From an uncultured Verrucomicrobiota bacterium (GTDB taxonomy: Bacteria; Verrucomicrobiota; Verrucomicrobiia; Chthoniobacterales; SZAS-18): DNA of 9,078 bases. Positions 1-9,078 of the stretch are shown one piece after another. The stretch is from contig CALMVM010000615.1 of assembly GCA_937873255.1 (NCBI GenBank), forward strand, positions 7,199 to 16,276, in the 5' to 3' direction. The notes beneath the pieces were generated by a model, which searched no databases, was not told the DNA's origin, and saw nothing but the letters and a program-made list of their open reading frames with translations. A program made the position numbers and the translations under genes. The stretch's first letter is position 1. The number at the start of each line of letters is the position of its first letter.

Positions 1-2
1 CC

Positions 3-1685
3 CCGACGAGCGTCGATCCCAACGTCCCTGCCCCCATCGCGCCGCCGCCGGTCGTCACCTCACCAACCGGCACGACCACCGGCGCGGTCCCGCCGCCGCC
101 CGCCACCGACGTGGCTGCCCCGGTCAACAACGCCAACGCCGGGGGTGCGCGTCCGCGCGAGTTCCAGGGCGACGATGTCGGCCAGGTGCTGCGCCTCCTC
201 GCCCGGCAGGCGAAGATCAGCCTCATCGTGAGCCCGCAGATCGTCGGCACGATCAACATGCGCCTCGAAGACGTGACGGCCCTCCAGGCCATCGAGGTCA
301 TCTGCCAGGCGCAGGGCTACGACTTCAGCCAGCAGAACAACGTCTATTACGTCAAGACCAGCGCCGAGAAGGCGGCGGAGCCGACGCAGGGCGATTTCTT
401 CACGTTCAGCTACGCGCGGGCGGCGCAGGTCCTGCCGCTGCTCACCAGCCAACTCAAGAGCAAGGCCGCGCCCCCGCAGGTGGACGAACGCACCAACACG
501 GTTTTCTTCCAGGAAGCCAGATCCAACCTGGCCACGATTCGCAAATTCCTCACCCAGGTGGACCGGCCGACGCGGCAGGTCATGATCGAGGCGCGCCTGG
601 TCGAGGTGAACTCCAACCCGACGCAGAGCTATGGCATCAACTGGAGCGGGGTGTTCGGCAGCGCCGGCTCGCCGAAGACGTTCTCCTACGGCGGGACGGG
701 TTTCCCGAGCACCAAGGCGGAGACCTACCCATTCATCACGCCGGGTAAGACCATCAACGACCCGCCCACGGTCACGCAGATCCCGACCGGCCGGACCATC
801 CCGGATACCTACCCGGTGACGTTCGGCAGCAACGGCGACGTGGTCCCACAGGGATTTGCGACCAGCGGTAGTCTCAGCAACCTGGGGAGTTTATTCGGCG
901 GAGCGCTGAGCCAGGCCACGATCCTGAGCATTCCACAATTCTCCGCCACGGTACGTTTTCTCAACGAGGATACGGACGCCGAGTTCCTCGCCAACCCGCG
1001 CATCGTCACCGCCGACAATCTGGAGGCGACCATCAAGATCATCCGCAACCAGCCGGTGCCGCAGCTCAATTTCAACGAGCAGACGGCCACGGCGGTCTTC
1101 GGCGGATTCCAGGACAAGACCTACGGCAACACGCTGGTGGTCAAGCCGTCCATCAACAAGGACGATTTCATCACGCTGTCCGTCAAACCCGAGATCAGCA
1201 ACCGCGTGGGCGACCAGGTGTTCAACTTCGCGGGTGCGCAGGTCAGCAGCCCGATCATCGACACGCGCACGCTGGAGGCCAATGTGCTCATCAAGAGCGG
1301 CTGCACGCTGGCCATCGGCGGCCTGTTGCAGGACCAGACGAGCAAGGGCTTGACGAAGGTGCCCATCCTCGGGGATATCCCGATTTTGGGTTACCTGTTC
1401 CAGGAACACCTCAACCAGCGTTCCAAGCGCAACCTGCTCATCTTCGTCACGCCGACGATCATTAGCCAGCAATTTGGCACCGGGTTGGAAGACCAGGTCA
1501 ATGGTTTGAAGAACGTCAACACCCGCACCGAAATGGCCGATCCCAACGGCTGGCGCAACAACGCCAAGGGCTCCTGGCACCTGACCAAGCCGCGCGACCG
1601 GCAACTCGCCGCCGAATACCCGGCCCCGGGTAACTGCAACGAGCGCGTGAACTTCAAGGACAACGCCGCCGCGCGCGACCAGTAA
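3..1685 (+). CDS. Secretin (PilQ/GspD superfamily), 5' end outside window
   Basis: Outer-membrane secretin, the multimeric channel of type IV pili or type II secretion. The frame is open to the left edge, so the N-terminus is missing; 560 codons are present, beginning with a Pro/Thr-rich linker (about nt 3-150). A GTG at 111 could start translation but lies inside that linker, so I treat the gene as truncated. An N0/STN-like module covers about nt 156-360 and one N1-like secretin N-terminal module about 390-570. The secretin core follows (about 580-1460), with VPILGDIPILGYLF at 1359-1400 and NLLIFVTPTI just after it, both hallmarks of the family. A Gly/Pro/Thr-rich stretch of about 100 residues (nt 621-920) interrupts the early core. 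About 70 polar residues follow the last core strand and could serve as a pilotin-binding tail (inference). With so few N domains it looks more PilQ-like than GspD-like, but the missing N-terminus prevents a firm choice. The stop is TAA at 1683-1685. Confidence 0.9.
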   Translation, partial: PTSVDPNVPAPIAPPPVVTSPTGTTTGAVPPPPATDVAAPVNNANAGGARPREFQGDDVGQVLRLLARQAKISLIVSPQIVGTINMRLEDVTALQAIEVICQAQGYDFSQQNNVYYVKTSAEKAAEPTQGDFFTFSYARAAQVLPLLTSQLKSKAAPPQVDERTNTVFFQEARSNLATIRKFLTQVDRPTRQVMIEARLVEVNSNPTQSYGINWSGVFGSAGSPKTFSYGGTGFPSTKAETYPFITPGKTINDPPTVTQIPTGRTIPDTYPVTFGSNGDVVPQGFATSGSLSNLGSLFGGALSQATILSIPQFSATVRFLNEDTDAEFLANPRIVTADNLEATIKIIRNQPVPQLNFNEQTATAVFGGFQDKTYGNTLVVKPSINKDDFITLSVKPEISNRVGDQVFNFAGAQVSSPIIDTRTLEANVLIKSGCTLAIGGLLQDQTSKGLTKVPILGDIPILGYLFQEHLNQRSKRNLLIFVTPTIISQQFGTGLEDQVNGLKNVNTRTEMADPNGWRNNAKGSWHLTKPRDRQLAAEYPAPGNCNERVNFKDNAAARDQ

Positions 1686-1714
1686 GCGTTTCGACCGCAA
1701 GGGAATCACCAACC

Positions 1715-1777
1715 AGCCCGGAGTTTCCGGTCCGCCGCGCTCGAATCCCGAGCGCGCGGCCGGGAGCCCCGGGCTTT
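1715..1777 (+). terminator. GC-rich nested hairpin after the secretin gene, possible terminator
   Basis: An outer arm AGCCCGG (1715-1721) pairs with CCGGGCT (1769-1775) and is followed by TT. Inside it, CGCGCTCG (1736-1743) pairs with CGAGCGCG (1749-1756) around a 5-base loop. It starts 30 bases after the secretin stop. The T-run is very short, so it may be an imperfect intrinsic terminator or only an mRNA-end structure. Confidence 0.45.
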
Positions 1778-1797
1778 CGCGTATTCTGGAGGGGGAT

Positions 1798-3744
<1,947 letters not shown>

Positions 3745-3748
<4 letters not shown>

Positions 3749-6228
3749 CCACGCTCCCGCGCGCGCAATCCGAGCCAGGCCGCGCCGTACGCCGCGAGCG
3801 TCCAGCCCGCCAGCTTGAGCATCGCCCACATGCCGACATCGGTGCGGTTGTAGGTTTCCTTCATGGCGAAGGCACTCGCCACCAGCTTGCGCGGCGGCGC
3901 GGACAACTGCTCGGGCGGGCGTTTTTCGAGTTCACGCCGGAGCAGGTACATGAGGTGTTCTCGCGCCTTCTCGCGCCGATTGTACAGGTCGCCGGTGATC
4001 GGCCGGTGCCAGAACGCACCCACGTCCATCATCGTCTGCGCGGCGTAGGACGGCATCAGGTTCGTGAACGCGAACGCCGAGGGCGGCATCTGTTTGGTTT
4101 CCACCACGAGGCCGGAAAATAAAATCTGCGGAATCAACACGAGCGGCACGATCATCATCGCCTGCATCGCGTCGCGGGCGAGCGCGGAAACGGCCAGTCC
4201 GATCCCCGCCGCCGCGAACGCCGTACACACCACGCTGCCGCCCTGCCAGAGCAGCGAGCCATCCAACCCGCGTTCAGGCAAGGAGTCAGGATACGCCCAC
4301 CAACGCACCGCCCACAGGCATGCGTAAAGGAAAATCCCCTGCGCCGCCGTCAGCGCGCCGAGCAACGAGAATTTGCTCAATAGATACGCGTCGCGCCCGA
4401 GGCCGACGGTGCGTTCGCGCCGGTAGATGGGCAGTTCGCGCACGATTTCCTGCGCGGCGTTCGAGCAGCCGAACCACAGCGTCGCCAGATACGCGAAAAA
4501 GAGGGTCAGCGAGACATCGTCCGTCACCCAGACGACGAGCAGCCCGATGAGCAGCGGCTGACCGAAGAGGATCAGGAAATTACGCGGGTCCGAACGCAGG
4601 ATCGCCCATTGCCGACGCCACAGGACGGGCAGCGTGGCCAGTGCCGGGTTGGCGCGCGGCGGCTGCACGGCCGGACGCGCGGGCGAGGCGGCCGCCGGGT
4701 TCGCGGCGGCGTCGGGCGCATCACCGGCGGTGTGGCGGCGATGAGCCTCGTGCCACTCCTGCGGGGGGCGTTCGGCCAGCCGGTCGTAGAGGCCGGCGAG
4801 CTTCGGCACATCGAAATATTCGCGCAACGCGGCAGAGTCCCCCGCGAAAACCAGCCGCCCGCCCGTGACGACCAGCAGCCGGTCGGTCAGGTAGACGTTT
4901 TCCACGACGTGCGTCGTGCAAACCACCGTGCAGCCGCCGTCGGCGAGGGTGCGCAGCAGACCCATCATCTTGAACTCCGCCGCCGGGTCGAGCCCGCTGG
5001 TGGGTTCGTCGAGAAATAGCACGGCGGGCCGCCCGAGCAATTCGACGCCGACGCTCACGCGCTTGCGCTGGCCGCCGGAGAGCGTGCGCACGCGGGCGTC
5101 GGTCTGCGCGACGAGCCCGAGGCGGTCAATGGTCTGGGCGACGAGTTTCCTCAGTTCGACGACCGGCGTGCCGGCGGGCAATCTCAGCCGCGCGCTGAAA
5201 AATAACGCCTCCGTGACGGTGAGTTCGCGGTGGACGATGTCGTCCTGCGGCACATAGCCGAGCAGGGAACGCAGCCGGTCGTATTCGCGGTAGAGGTCCG
5301 CGCCGTCGAAGCGGATCGTGCCGGCGTCGGCGGGATGCAGGCCGGTCAGGGCGTTGAGCAGCGAGCTTTTGCCCGCGCCGGACGGCCCGAGGATGCCGAC
5401 GAACGTCCCCCGGTCCACATGGACGGTGATATCGTCGAGGACGCAGTGCGCGCCGTAGAATTTGCGGACCGCGCGCGCGTCGATTTCCACGCCGGGCAGC
5501 CCGGTGGAACGTTCGAGCGCGCGGCCGTCGAAACGGAAAAAGAACGGCCCCATCTGGAGCAGGTCGCCGATGACGAGCGGGTGCGTCTCGAAACGGCGGC
5601 CGTTGATGAGCGAGCCCGCGCGGCTGCGCAGGTCGGTGACCTGGAAACCGGTGGGCGTGCGTTCGACGATGGCGTGCTGGCGCGAAATGCCGGGGTCGGC
5701 GAGGATCACGTCCACGTCGCCCTGGCGGCCGAAGCGCACCCGGCCGCCGTCGAGCGGGACCAGCCGCACCTCGCGGCTGCCCATGAGCACTTGCGGTCCG
5801 CGAAAGGGCGGCGCGCCGTCCGGGTCGCTGCCGGCCTCGTGTTCGGCGGCGGCGATTTCGGCCGGCGGCAGGCCGTAGCCGAAGTACACCTGCACGGGGC
5901 CGATGTGGATGCGGTCGCCCGGCTGGAGCGGCGCGCGCACCTCGGGCGAGAGTGCCGCGCCGTTGATCTTCGTGCCCCAGCGGCTGCCGAGGTCCTCGAC
6001 GGTACACAGGCCGGTCTCGTTCCAATCGAAACGGCAATGCCGACGCGAAATTTCCGGGTGCTTGAGTTGCCAATCGGCGTCCACCAGACGGCCGACGAAC
6101 GTCGTCCCCGGGCGCAACTCATGAACGGCCTGCGGCAGCCCGGCCAGGATCGTCAGGACCGGGGGAGAATCGGACCCGGGCGATGCCGCCACCGCGAGAT
6201 CGGGAAGCGCGGAGCCGGAGGAGGGCAT
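3745..6228 (-). CDS. FHA-FHA-ABC ATPase-membrane domain exporter (Rv1747-like, ABCG type)
   Basis: An 827-residue half-transporter with its regulatory domains in the same chain. FHA domain 1 spans about residues 24-118 (G46/R47, S61-RRH64, N89-G90) and FHA domain 2 about 147-236 (G167/R168, S182-RQH185, N209-G210). Both keep the residues used to bind phosphothreonine. The ATPase covers about 247-480: Walker A GPSGAGKS 281-288, Q-loop Q328, LSGGQ 383-387, Walker B VLFLDEP 403-409, H-loop H440. A Pro/Ala linker (500-530) leads to an ABC2-type membrane domain with about six helices (near 551-569, 572-588, 617-640, 665-683, 690-710, 803-823) and a long charged loop before the last one, as in ABCG proteins. 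Architecture and length resemble Mycobacterium tuberculosis Rv1747 (known to be controlled by a Ser/Thr kinase through its FHA domains). The substrate is unknown. The ATG at 6228 follows a pyrimidine tract with no Shine-Dalgarno sequence. The OmpA-domain gene lies 133 bases upstream on the same strand. Confidence 0.93.
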
Positions 6229-6361
6229 GGGGAGAAGGCAGAAGGCAGAAGGCAGAAAGTAGAAGGAGAAGACCGGAAGTTAGAATGAGAAAGCAGAGAC
6301 CCGCAGGCGGAGGATGAAAATAAATTTTCTGTTTCTGCTCCTTCTACCTCCTGCCTTTTCT
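6229..6361. repeat. Heptamer purine repeat array with an inverted copy
   Basis: On the + strand a 7-base period runs from 6234 to about 6296: three exact GAAGGCA units (6234-6254), then GAAAGTA, GAAGGAG and looser relatives. An inverted, partly diverged copy occupies about 6335-6361. Bases 6251-6271 and the reverse complement of 6335-6355 agree at 18 of 21 positions, so the spacer can fold into a long hairpin with a 63-base loop. The loop also holds the palindrome GAAAAT-AA-ATTTTC (6316-6329). The array fills the whole spacer between the OmpA-domain stop and the exporter start. Seven is not a multiple of three and no plausible gene is present. Confidence 0.75.
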
Positions 6362-7198
6362 TCAGGGGACCACCGCCCAGATTTCGACGACGCGGTTTTT
6401 TTCCGCCTGCTTATCGCTGAACATCGTCGAGCCGCCCATGGCGACCGCGTGCATGACGTTGAGGAACCCGCACTTCTCGCGCAGGGCATTGAGCACGCTC
6501 GTCGCGCGGCTCTGGGAGATGTCGGCGTTGACCTTGGCGTTGCCCTTCTGGTCGGCGTAGCCGAGGATCACGAACACCACCGTCGGGTCATCGATCAACT
6601 GCTTGACCTGCGCGGTGTTGAGCCCCTGTTTGATGCGCTCGATCTCGGTCGCGCGCACGACGGCGTCGCCCTTCTCGAACTGCACGGTCAGCACGCGGCC
6701 CATGCGTTGCGCGTGGTCCACGCTGGCGTAGAGCTTGTCCTTGTTCGCGGCGGTGACGTTGGGCATCACGTCGATGCGCCGGAGGACTTCCGTGCGCACC
6801 TCGGCGTTGTCGGGATCGCTGAGGTTCAGATTGATCGGGGCGTCAGCGGCGGGGGCGGACGAAGTAGCGGTGGGCGAGGGAGACGGCGGCGTGGACGCGT
6901 TGCGCGCGGGGGAATTCGTCACGCCCGGCGAGGCGGCGGGAGTCGGCAACACCGGGTTGGCGGTGGCACGCGGATCGTTGGTGGGGATCATCGGCCGGCC
7001 GCCGGACGGGTCGGGCGTGGGCTTGCGCGCGAGGTTATCCACGGAGTTGCGCCCGGTCTGGTTGACCGCCCACACCACCAGCGCACCGCTGCCCAAAACC
7101 AGCGCGCAAATCACGATCAACGGCAGGAAATTGACCTTCTGCTTGCGGCGTTTAAAAAATAAGGTCTGGTCGGGATCGGGCTCCTCGGGCGTCGGCAT
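6362..7198 (-). CDS. Membrane-anchored OmpA-family C-terminal domain protein
   Basis: A 278-residue envelope protein. A short charged cytoplasmic tail (1-22) includes a basic KRRKQK. One transmembrane helix follows (about 24-45, FLPLIVICALVLGSGALVVWAV), then a Pro/Ser/Thr/Ala-rich linker (about 50-120) suited to crossing the periplasm. The C-terminal OmpA-like module (about 165-278) shows GYADQKG with D216, SQSRA near 229-232, and EKNRVVEIW with R269. In this family the Asp and Arg hold the diaminopimelate of peptidoglycan, so cell-wall binding is likely. With one N-terminal helix and no lipobox it is laid out more like MotB or TolR-linked anchors than like OmpA or Pal; no MotA/ExbB partner is in the window. 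I chose the ATG at 7198, which has AGGA about 11 bases upstream, over an in-frame TTG at 7234. It lies upstream of, and could be co-transcribed with, the FHA-ABC exporter. Confidence 0.88.
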   Translation of the reverse strand: MPTPEEPDPDQTLFFKRRKQKVNFLPLIVICALVLGSGALVVWAVNQTGRNSVDNLARKPTPDPSGGRPMIPTNDPRATANPVLPTPAASPGVTNSPARNASTPPSPSPTATSSAPAADAPINLNLSDPDNAEVRTEVLRRIDVMPNVTAANKDKLYASVDHAQRMGRVLTVQFEKGDAVVRATEIERIKQGLNTAQVKQLIDDPTVVFVILGYADQKGNAKVNADISQSRATSVLNALREKCGFLNVMHAVAMGGSTMFSDKQAEKNRVVEIWAVVP

Positions 7199-7352
7199 GG
7201 CAAGGCATCCTAGCGGCTCGCCCTGCTTCCGCAAAGCGCCAAATCGCAGCGTTGCGCTCTTGCCAACAGCGACCGCGAACGAGTAAAAAAATCTGCAAAC
7301 CCCGTCCTGCGCATCGTTTTCACGTAAAGCACCCTACACACATTCTCCGATC
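7199..7352. promoter_or_regulatory. Divergent intergenic region, presumed to hold two promoters
   Basis: These 154 bases separate the divergent starts of the OmpA-domain gene (- strand) and the 7353 gene (+ strand), so promoters for both should lie here (inference from layout). The stretch includes an A-run (about 7284-7290) and a less GC-rich patch to about 7330. I could not assign -35 and -10 boxes with confidence. Confidence 0.35.
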
Positions 7353-8096
7353 ATGGGCATCGTCATCTTTCTCGTCGTCATCGCTCTCGTTGGTGGGCTC
7401 GTCTGGTGGGCTTCGGCCATGAACGCCAAACGCGTCCGCGAGCTGGAGGAATTCGCCAAGAGCGTCGGCTTCGCGTTCGAGAAGGGACCGTTCACGCCGG
7501 GCGGGGGGCCGTTTGTCGGAGCGGGCACGTTCGAGGTTTTCAACCAGGGCTATAACCGCAAGATCACCAACGTCCTCCACGGGCGCGTGGACGACGCGGA
7601 GGTCCAGATTTTCGACTACCAGTACGACTGGTCGGTCGGCGGGCGCACCGGCGGCGTGATCGGCGGAGTCCTGCTCAGCGCCGGCACGGGCAACTACGGC
7701 AGCCGCAATCGGACGACGTACATGTTCACGGCGGCGGTGTTCACGGCGGGTGGCGGAACATCGTTCCCGACGTTGCAGTTGTACCCGGAAGGTTTCTTCT
7801 CAAAGATCGGCTCGGTGTTCGGCGGGCAGGACATCAATTTCCCGGAGTTCCCGGAGTTCTCGAAGCGCTTCGTGCTCAAGTCCACGGACGAGATGACCGT
7901 GCGGGCGATGTTCGACCAGCCCACGGCGGGGTTCTTCGAGGCGCATCAGGGCGTCACGGTCAACGCGGGCGGGCAGTACCTCGTGTTCTACCGGGCGAAC
8001 AAGCGCGTCAAGACGGCGGACACGCGGCAGTTCCTCGACACGGCGGTGTACGCGTACCGCACGCTCGCGGCGGCGGCGGCACGGGTGCGGCGCTGA
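7353..8096 (+). CDS. Membrane-anchored protein of unknown function
   Basis: I do not recognise a defined function. The 247-residue product starts with a hydrophobic anchor (about 2-22, IVIFLVVIALVGGLVWWASA). Next comes RVRELEEFAKSVGFAFEKG, and then a soluble region rich in Gly, aromatic residues and beta-strand pattern. The order of pieces (anchor, helix ending in 'E.FA...GF', a 'NVLHGRVDDAEVQIFDYQY' strand pair, later PTLQLYPEG and DINFPEFPEFSKRFVLKS) resembles widespread uncharacterised envelope proteins of DUF3137-like type. That likeness is from memory of the layout and is not tested. A short in-frame duplication gives PEFPEF (about 7842-7860). The ATG at 7353 gives a clean anchor but has no Shine-Dalgarno sequence. 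The stop lies 3 bases from the stop of the converging ATPase gene. Confidence 0.8.
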   Translation: MGIVIFLVVIALVGGLVWWASAMNAKRVRELEEFAKSVGFAFEKGPFTPGGGPFVGAGTFEVFNQGYNRKITNVLHGRVDDAEVQIFDYQYDWSVGGRTGGVIGGVLLSAGTGNYGSRNRTTYMFTAAVFTAGGGTSFPTLQLYPEGFFSKIGSVFGGQDINFPEFPEFSKRFVLKSTDEMTVRAMFDQPTAGFFEAHQGVTVNAGGQYLVFYRANKRVKTADTRQFLDTAVYAYRTLAAAAARVRR

Positions 8097-8099
8097 GGT

Positions 8100-8954
8100 C
8101 TAAAACTCGAAATCCAGCGGGTCCGAGAACTTGTCGAGCGCCTGACGCTCGTTCTCGGGCATCCGCTCGACCCGTCGCTGGATCAACGCCGGATCGGGCA
8201 GCAGCACGCCGGCAGCGTCCTCGCACTGGGCGGCGACGCGGCGGAAAACGTTGTCGAGATCGAAGTGCGAATCCGTCCCCACGTGCGCCCGCGCCTCGGC
8301 CCACGTCAGCCGGCGCTTGAACTGGTTTTCCAGCCCGGCGACCTCGCGCAAGGTCAGCGGCGAGAGTTGCGGCAGCGTGATCGTCGGCACCTCCCGCGCG
8401 CGCAGCCGTTCGGCGACGGGCGAGGCGTCGAACTTCTCACTGGAAAACCGCGCGTCGTTGCGGATCAGCACGTACTTCGCCCGGTCGCGCAGGGCCGTGA
8501 CCACCTCGCGCAACGATGCCTCGGCCGTCGGGTCCGGGCTGCCGAAAAGCAGCACGACCAGCCCCACGCCGCGCGCGTCGAGGGCGTCGAGCGTCTGGCG
8601 GGTTTCGAGATGGTCGAGCACGGTGCGCGTCGCCCCGGCGGGGAAATCCACGAGCGTCACGGGCGTGTTGCGGCCGGCATGGCGGAAAATGGCGTCGAGC
8701 GAACCCGCCGACGTGATCGGCTGGCGGTCCACGCGCATGAAGTATTCGGAGAAATTCGTGTGCTCCGGGTCGGCGTCGACGCCGCTCCACTTGATCCCGG
8801 CGAATTCCAGCCACGAGGCGATGACCTGCGTGGAGGTCGATTTGCCGATGCGCCCGGTGCTCTGCATGGCGCAGATGAGCGTGGCTTGGCGTGCAGTGGC
8901 GTCGGTCTGAACGGGCGCGGCAACGGGTTCGGCGAACGGGGGTTTTTTGCTCAT
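8100..8954 (-). CDS. ParA/MinD-superfamily P-loop ATPase with altered Walker A
   Basis: A 284-residue cytoplasmic protein of the SIMIBI class (ParA, MinD, VirC1/StbB relatives). A disordered Pro/Ala-rich N-terminus (1-22) leads to ATLICAMQSTGRIGKSTST, where GRIGKST (34-40, K38) is the phosphate loop. DADPEHTN (60-67) fits the switch I region of ParA-like proteins and TLVDFPAG (100-107, D103) the Walker B/switch II region. In ParA-type deviant Walker A motifs (KGGxGKST) a lysine starts the motif; here that position is T33 and the second Gly is R35. The C-terminal third is charged and helical with no recognised domain. No ParB-like, FHA or relaxase partner is in the window, so chromosome or plasmid partitioning, conjugation and cargo positioning all remain open. 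I chose the ATG at 8954; a GTG at 8990 is in frame and would add 12 residues. Neither has a Shine-Dalgarno sequence. Confidence 0.82.
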   Translation of the reverse strand: MSKKPPFAEPVAAPVQTDATARQATLICAMQSTGRIGKSTSTQVIASWLEFAGIKWSGVDADPEHTNFSEYFMRVDRQPITSAGSLDAIFRHAGRNTPVTLVDFPAGATRTVLDHLETRQTLDALDARGVGLVVLLFGSPDPTAEASLREVVTALRDRAKYVLIRNDARFSSEKFDASPVAERLRAREVPTITLPQLSPLTLREVAGLENQFKRRLTWAEARAHVGTDSHFDLDNVFRRVAAQCEDAAGVLLPDPALIQRRVERMPENERQALDKFSDPLDFEF

Positions 8955-9031
8955 GGCGGGATTACGCGTCGCGGATGAGAAACTATGCACGAAAACTGCT
9001 CATTTTCAACCCCGCAGGCGGTCTTTCGACG

Positions 9032-9053
9032 AACAAAAACCCGCGTTCGGGTC
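9032..9053 (-). terminator. Intrinsic terminator on the - strand for a gene right of the window
   Basis: Read on the - strand, ACCCG (9052-9048) and CGGGT (9043-9039) form a 5-bp stem around the loop AACG. TTTTG follows at once (9038-9034), and a flanking G-T pair may lengthen the stem. A short GC stem plus a T-run is the usual form of a Rho-independent terminator. It would end a - strand gene beyond 9078 and separate it from the ATPase gene. Confidence 0.55.
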
Positions 9054-9078
9054 GGACCGTTGCACTTCCCCTCGAAAG

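Noticed and set aside
111..113. GTG as the real start of the secretin
   Set aside because: The frame stays open to the window edge with the same Pro-rich linker, and a secretin needs a signal peptide, which is absent after this GTG.
5230..6288. A 352-codon open frame on the + strand
   Set aside because: It is antisense to the FHA and ATPase part of the exporter, whose motifs on the other strand are unmistakable. It also runs into the heptamer array.
6234..6296. Heptamer array as a CRISPR or a coding repeat
   Set aside because: Units are 7 bases with no unique spacers. The period is not a multiple of three and no start or stop frames a protein.
6314..7162. A 282-codon open frame on the + strand
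   Set aside because: It is antisense to the OmpA-domain gene, His/Arg/Gly-rich and without recognisable motifs.
8265..8978. A 237-codon open frame on the + strand
   Set aside because: It lies antisense to the ParA-like ATPase and has shadow-frame composition.

Overview
The window is high-GC bacterial DNA with seven protein-coding genes, one of them cut by the left edge. No rRNA, tRNA, CRISPR array or transposase gene was seen. A PilQ/GspD-type secretin, a single-pass OmpA-domain protein and an FHA-regulated ABC exporter point to a Gram-negative cell with an outer membrane. High GC, start codons with almost no Shine-Dalgarno sequence, and heptameric purine repeats between genes make me suspect Verrucomicrobiota or a relative. 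That assignment is inference, not something read from a marker gene.

Left part (1-3748, + strand): the 3' part of a secretin gene, then a 288-base gap rich in secondary structure. The gap holds a GC-rich nested hairpin after the secretin stop, then a 104-bp element with perfect 24-bp inverted ends. Next come leuB (3-isopropylmalate dehydrogenase, leucine synthesis) and, overlapping its stop by 4 bases (ATGA), a gene for a small single-pass membrane protein of unknown function.

Middle part (3745-7198, - strand): a Rv1747-like transporter with two FHA domains, an ABCG-type ATPase and a membrane domain in one chain. Upstream of it in the same direction lies a membrane-anchored OmpA-family protein. 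The 133 bases between them carry a heptamer repeat array and an inverted copy of it. The transporter and the leuB-partner gene converge and share the bases TTAA as their two stop codons.

Right part (7353-9078): a + strand gene for a membrane-anchored protein of unknown function, diverging from the OmpA-domain gene. It converges with a - strand ParA/MinD-like P-loop ATPase that lacks the signature lysine of its family. At the far right a hairpin with a T-run on the - strand looks like the terminator of a gene beyond the window.

The genes do not form one obvious pathway. Three concern the envelope (secretin, OmpA-domain protein, FHA-ABC exporter), two are uncharacterised membrane proteins, one is housekeeping (leuB) and one is an orphan ATPase. 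No clear new defence or mobile system is visible. The points most worth a second look are the two intergenic repeat elements, the possible phospho-signalling exporter unit and the divergent ATPase.
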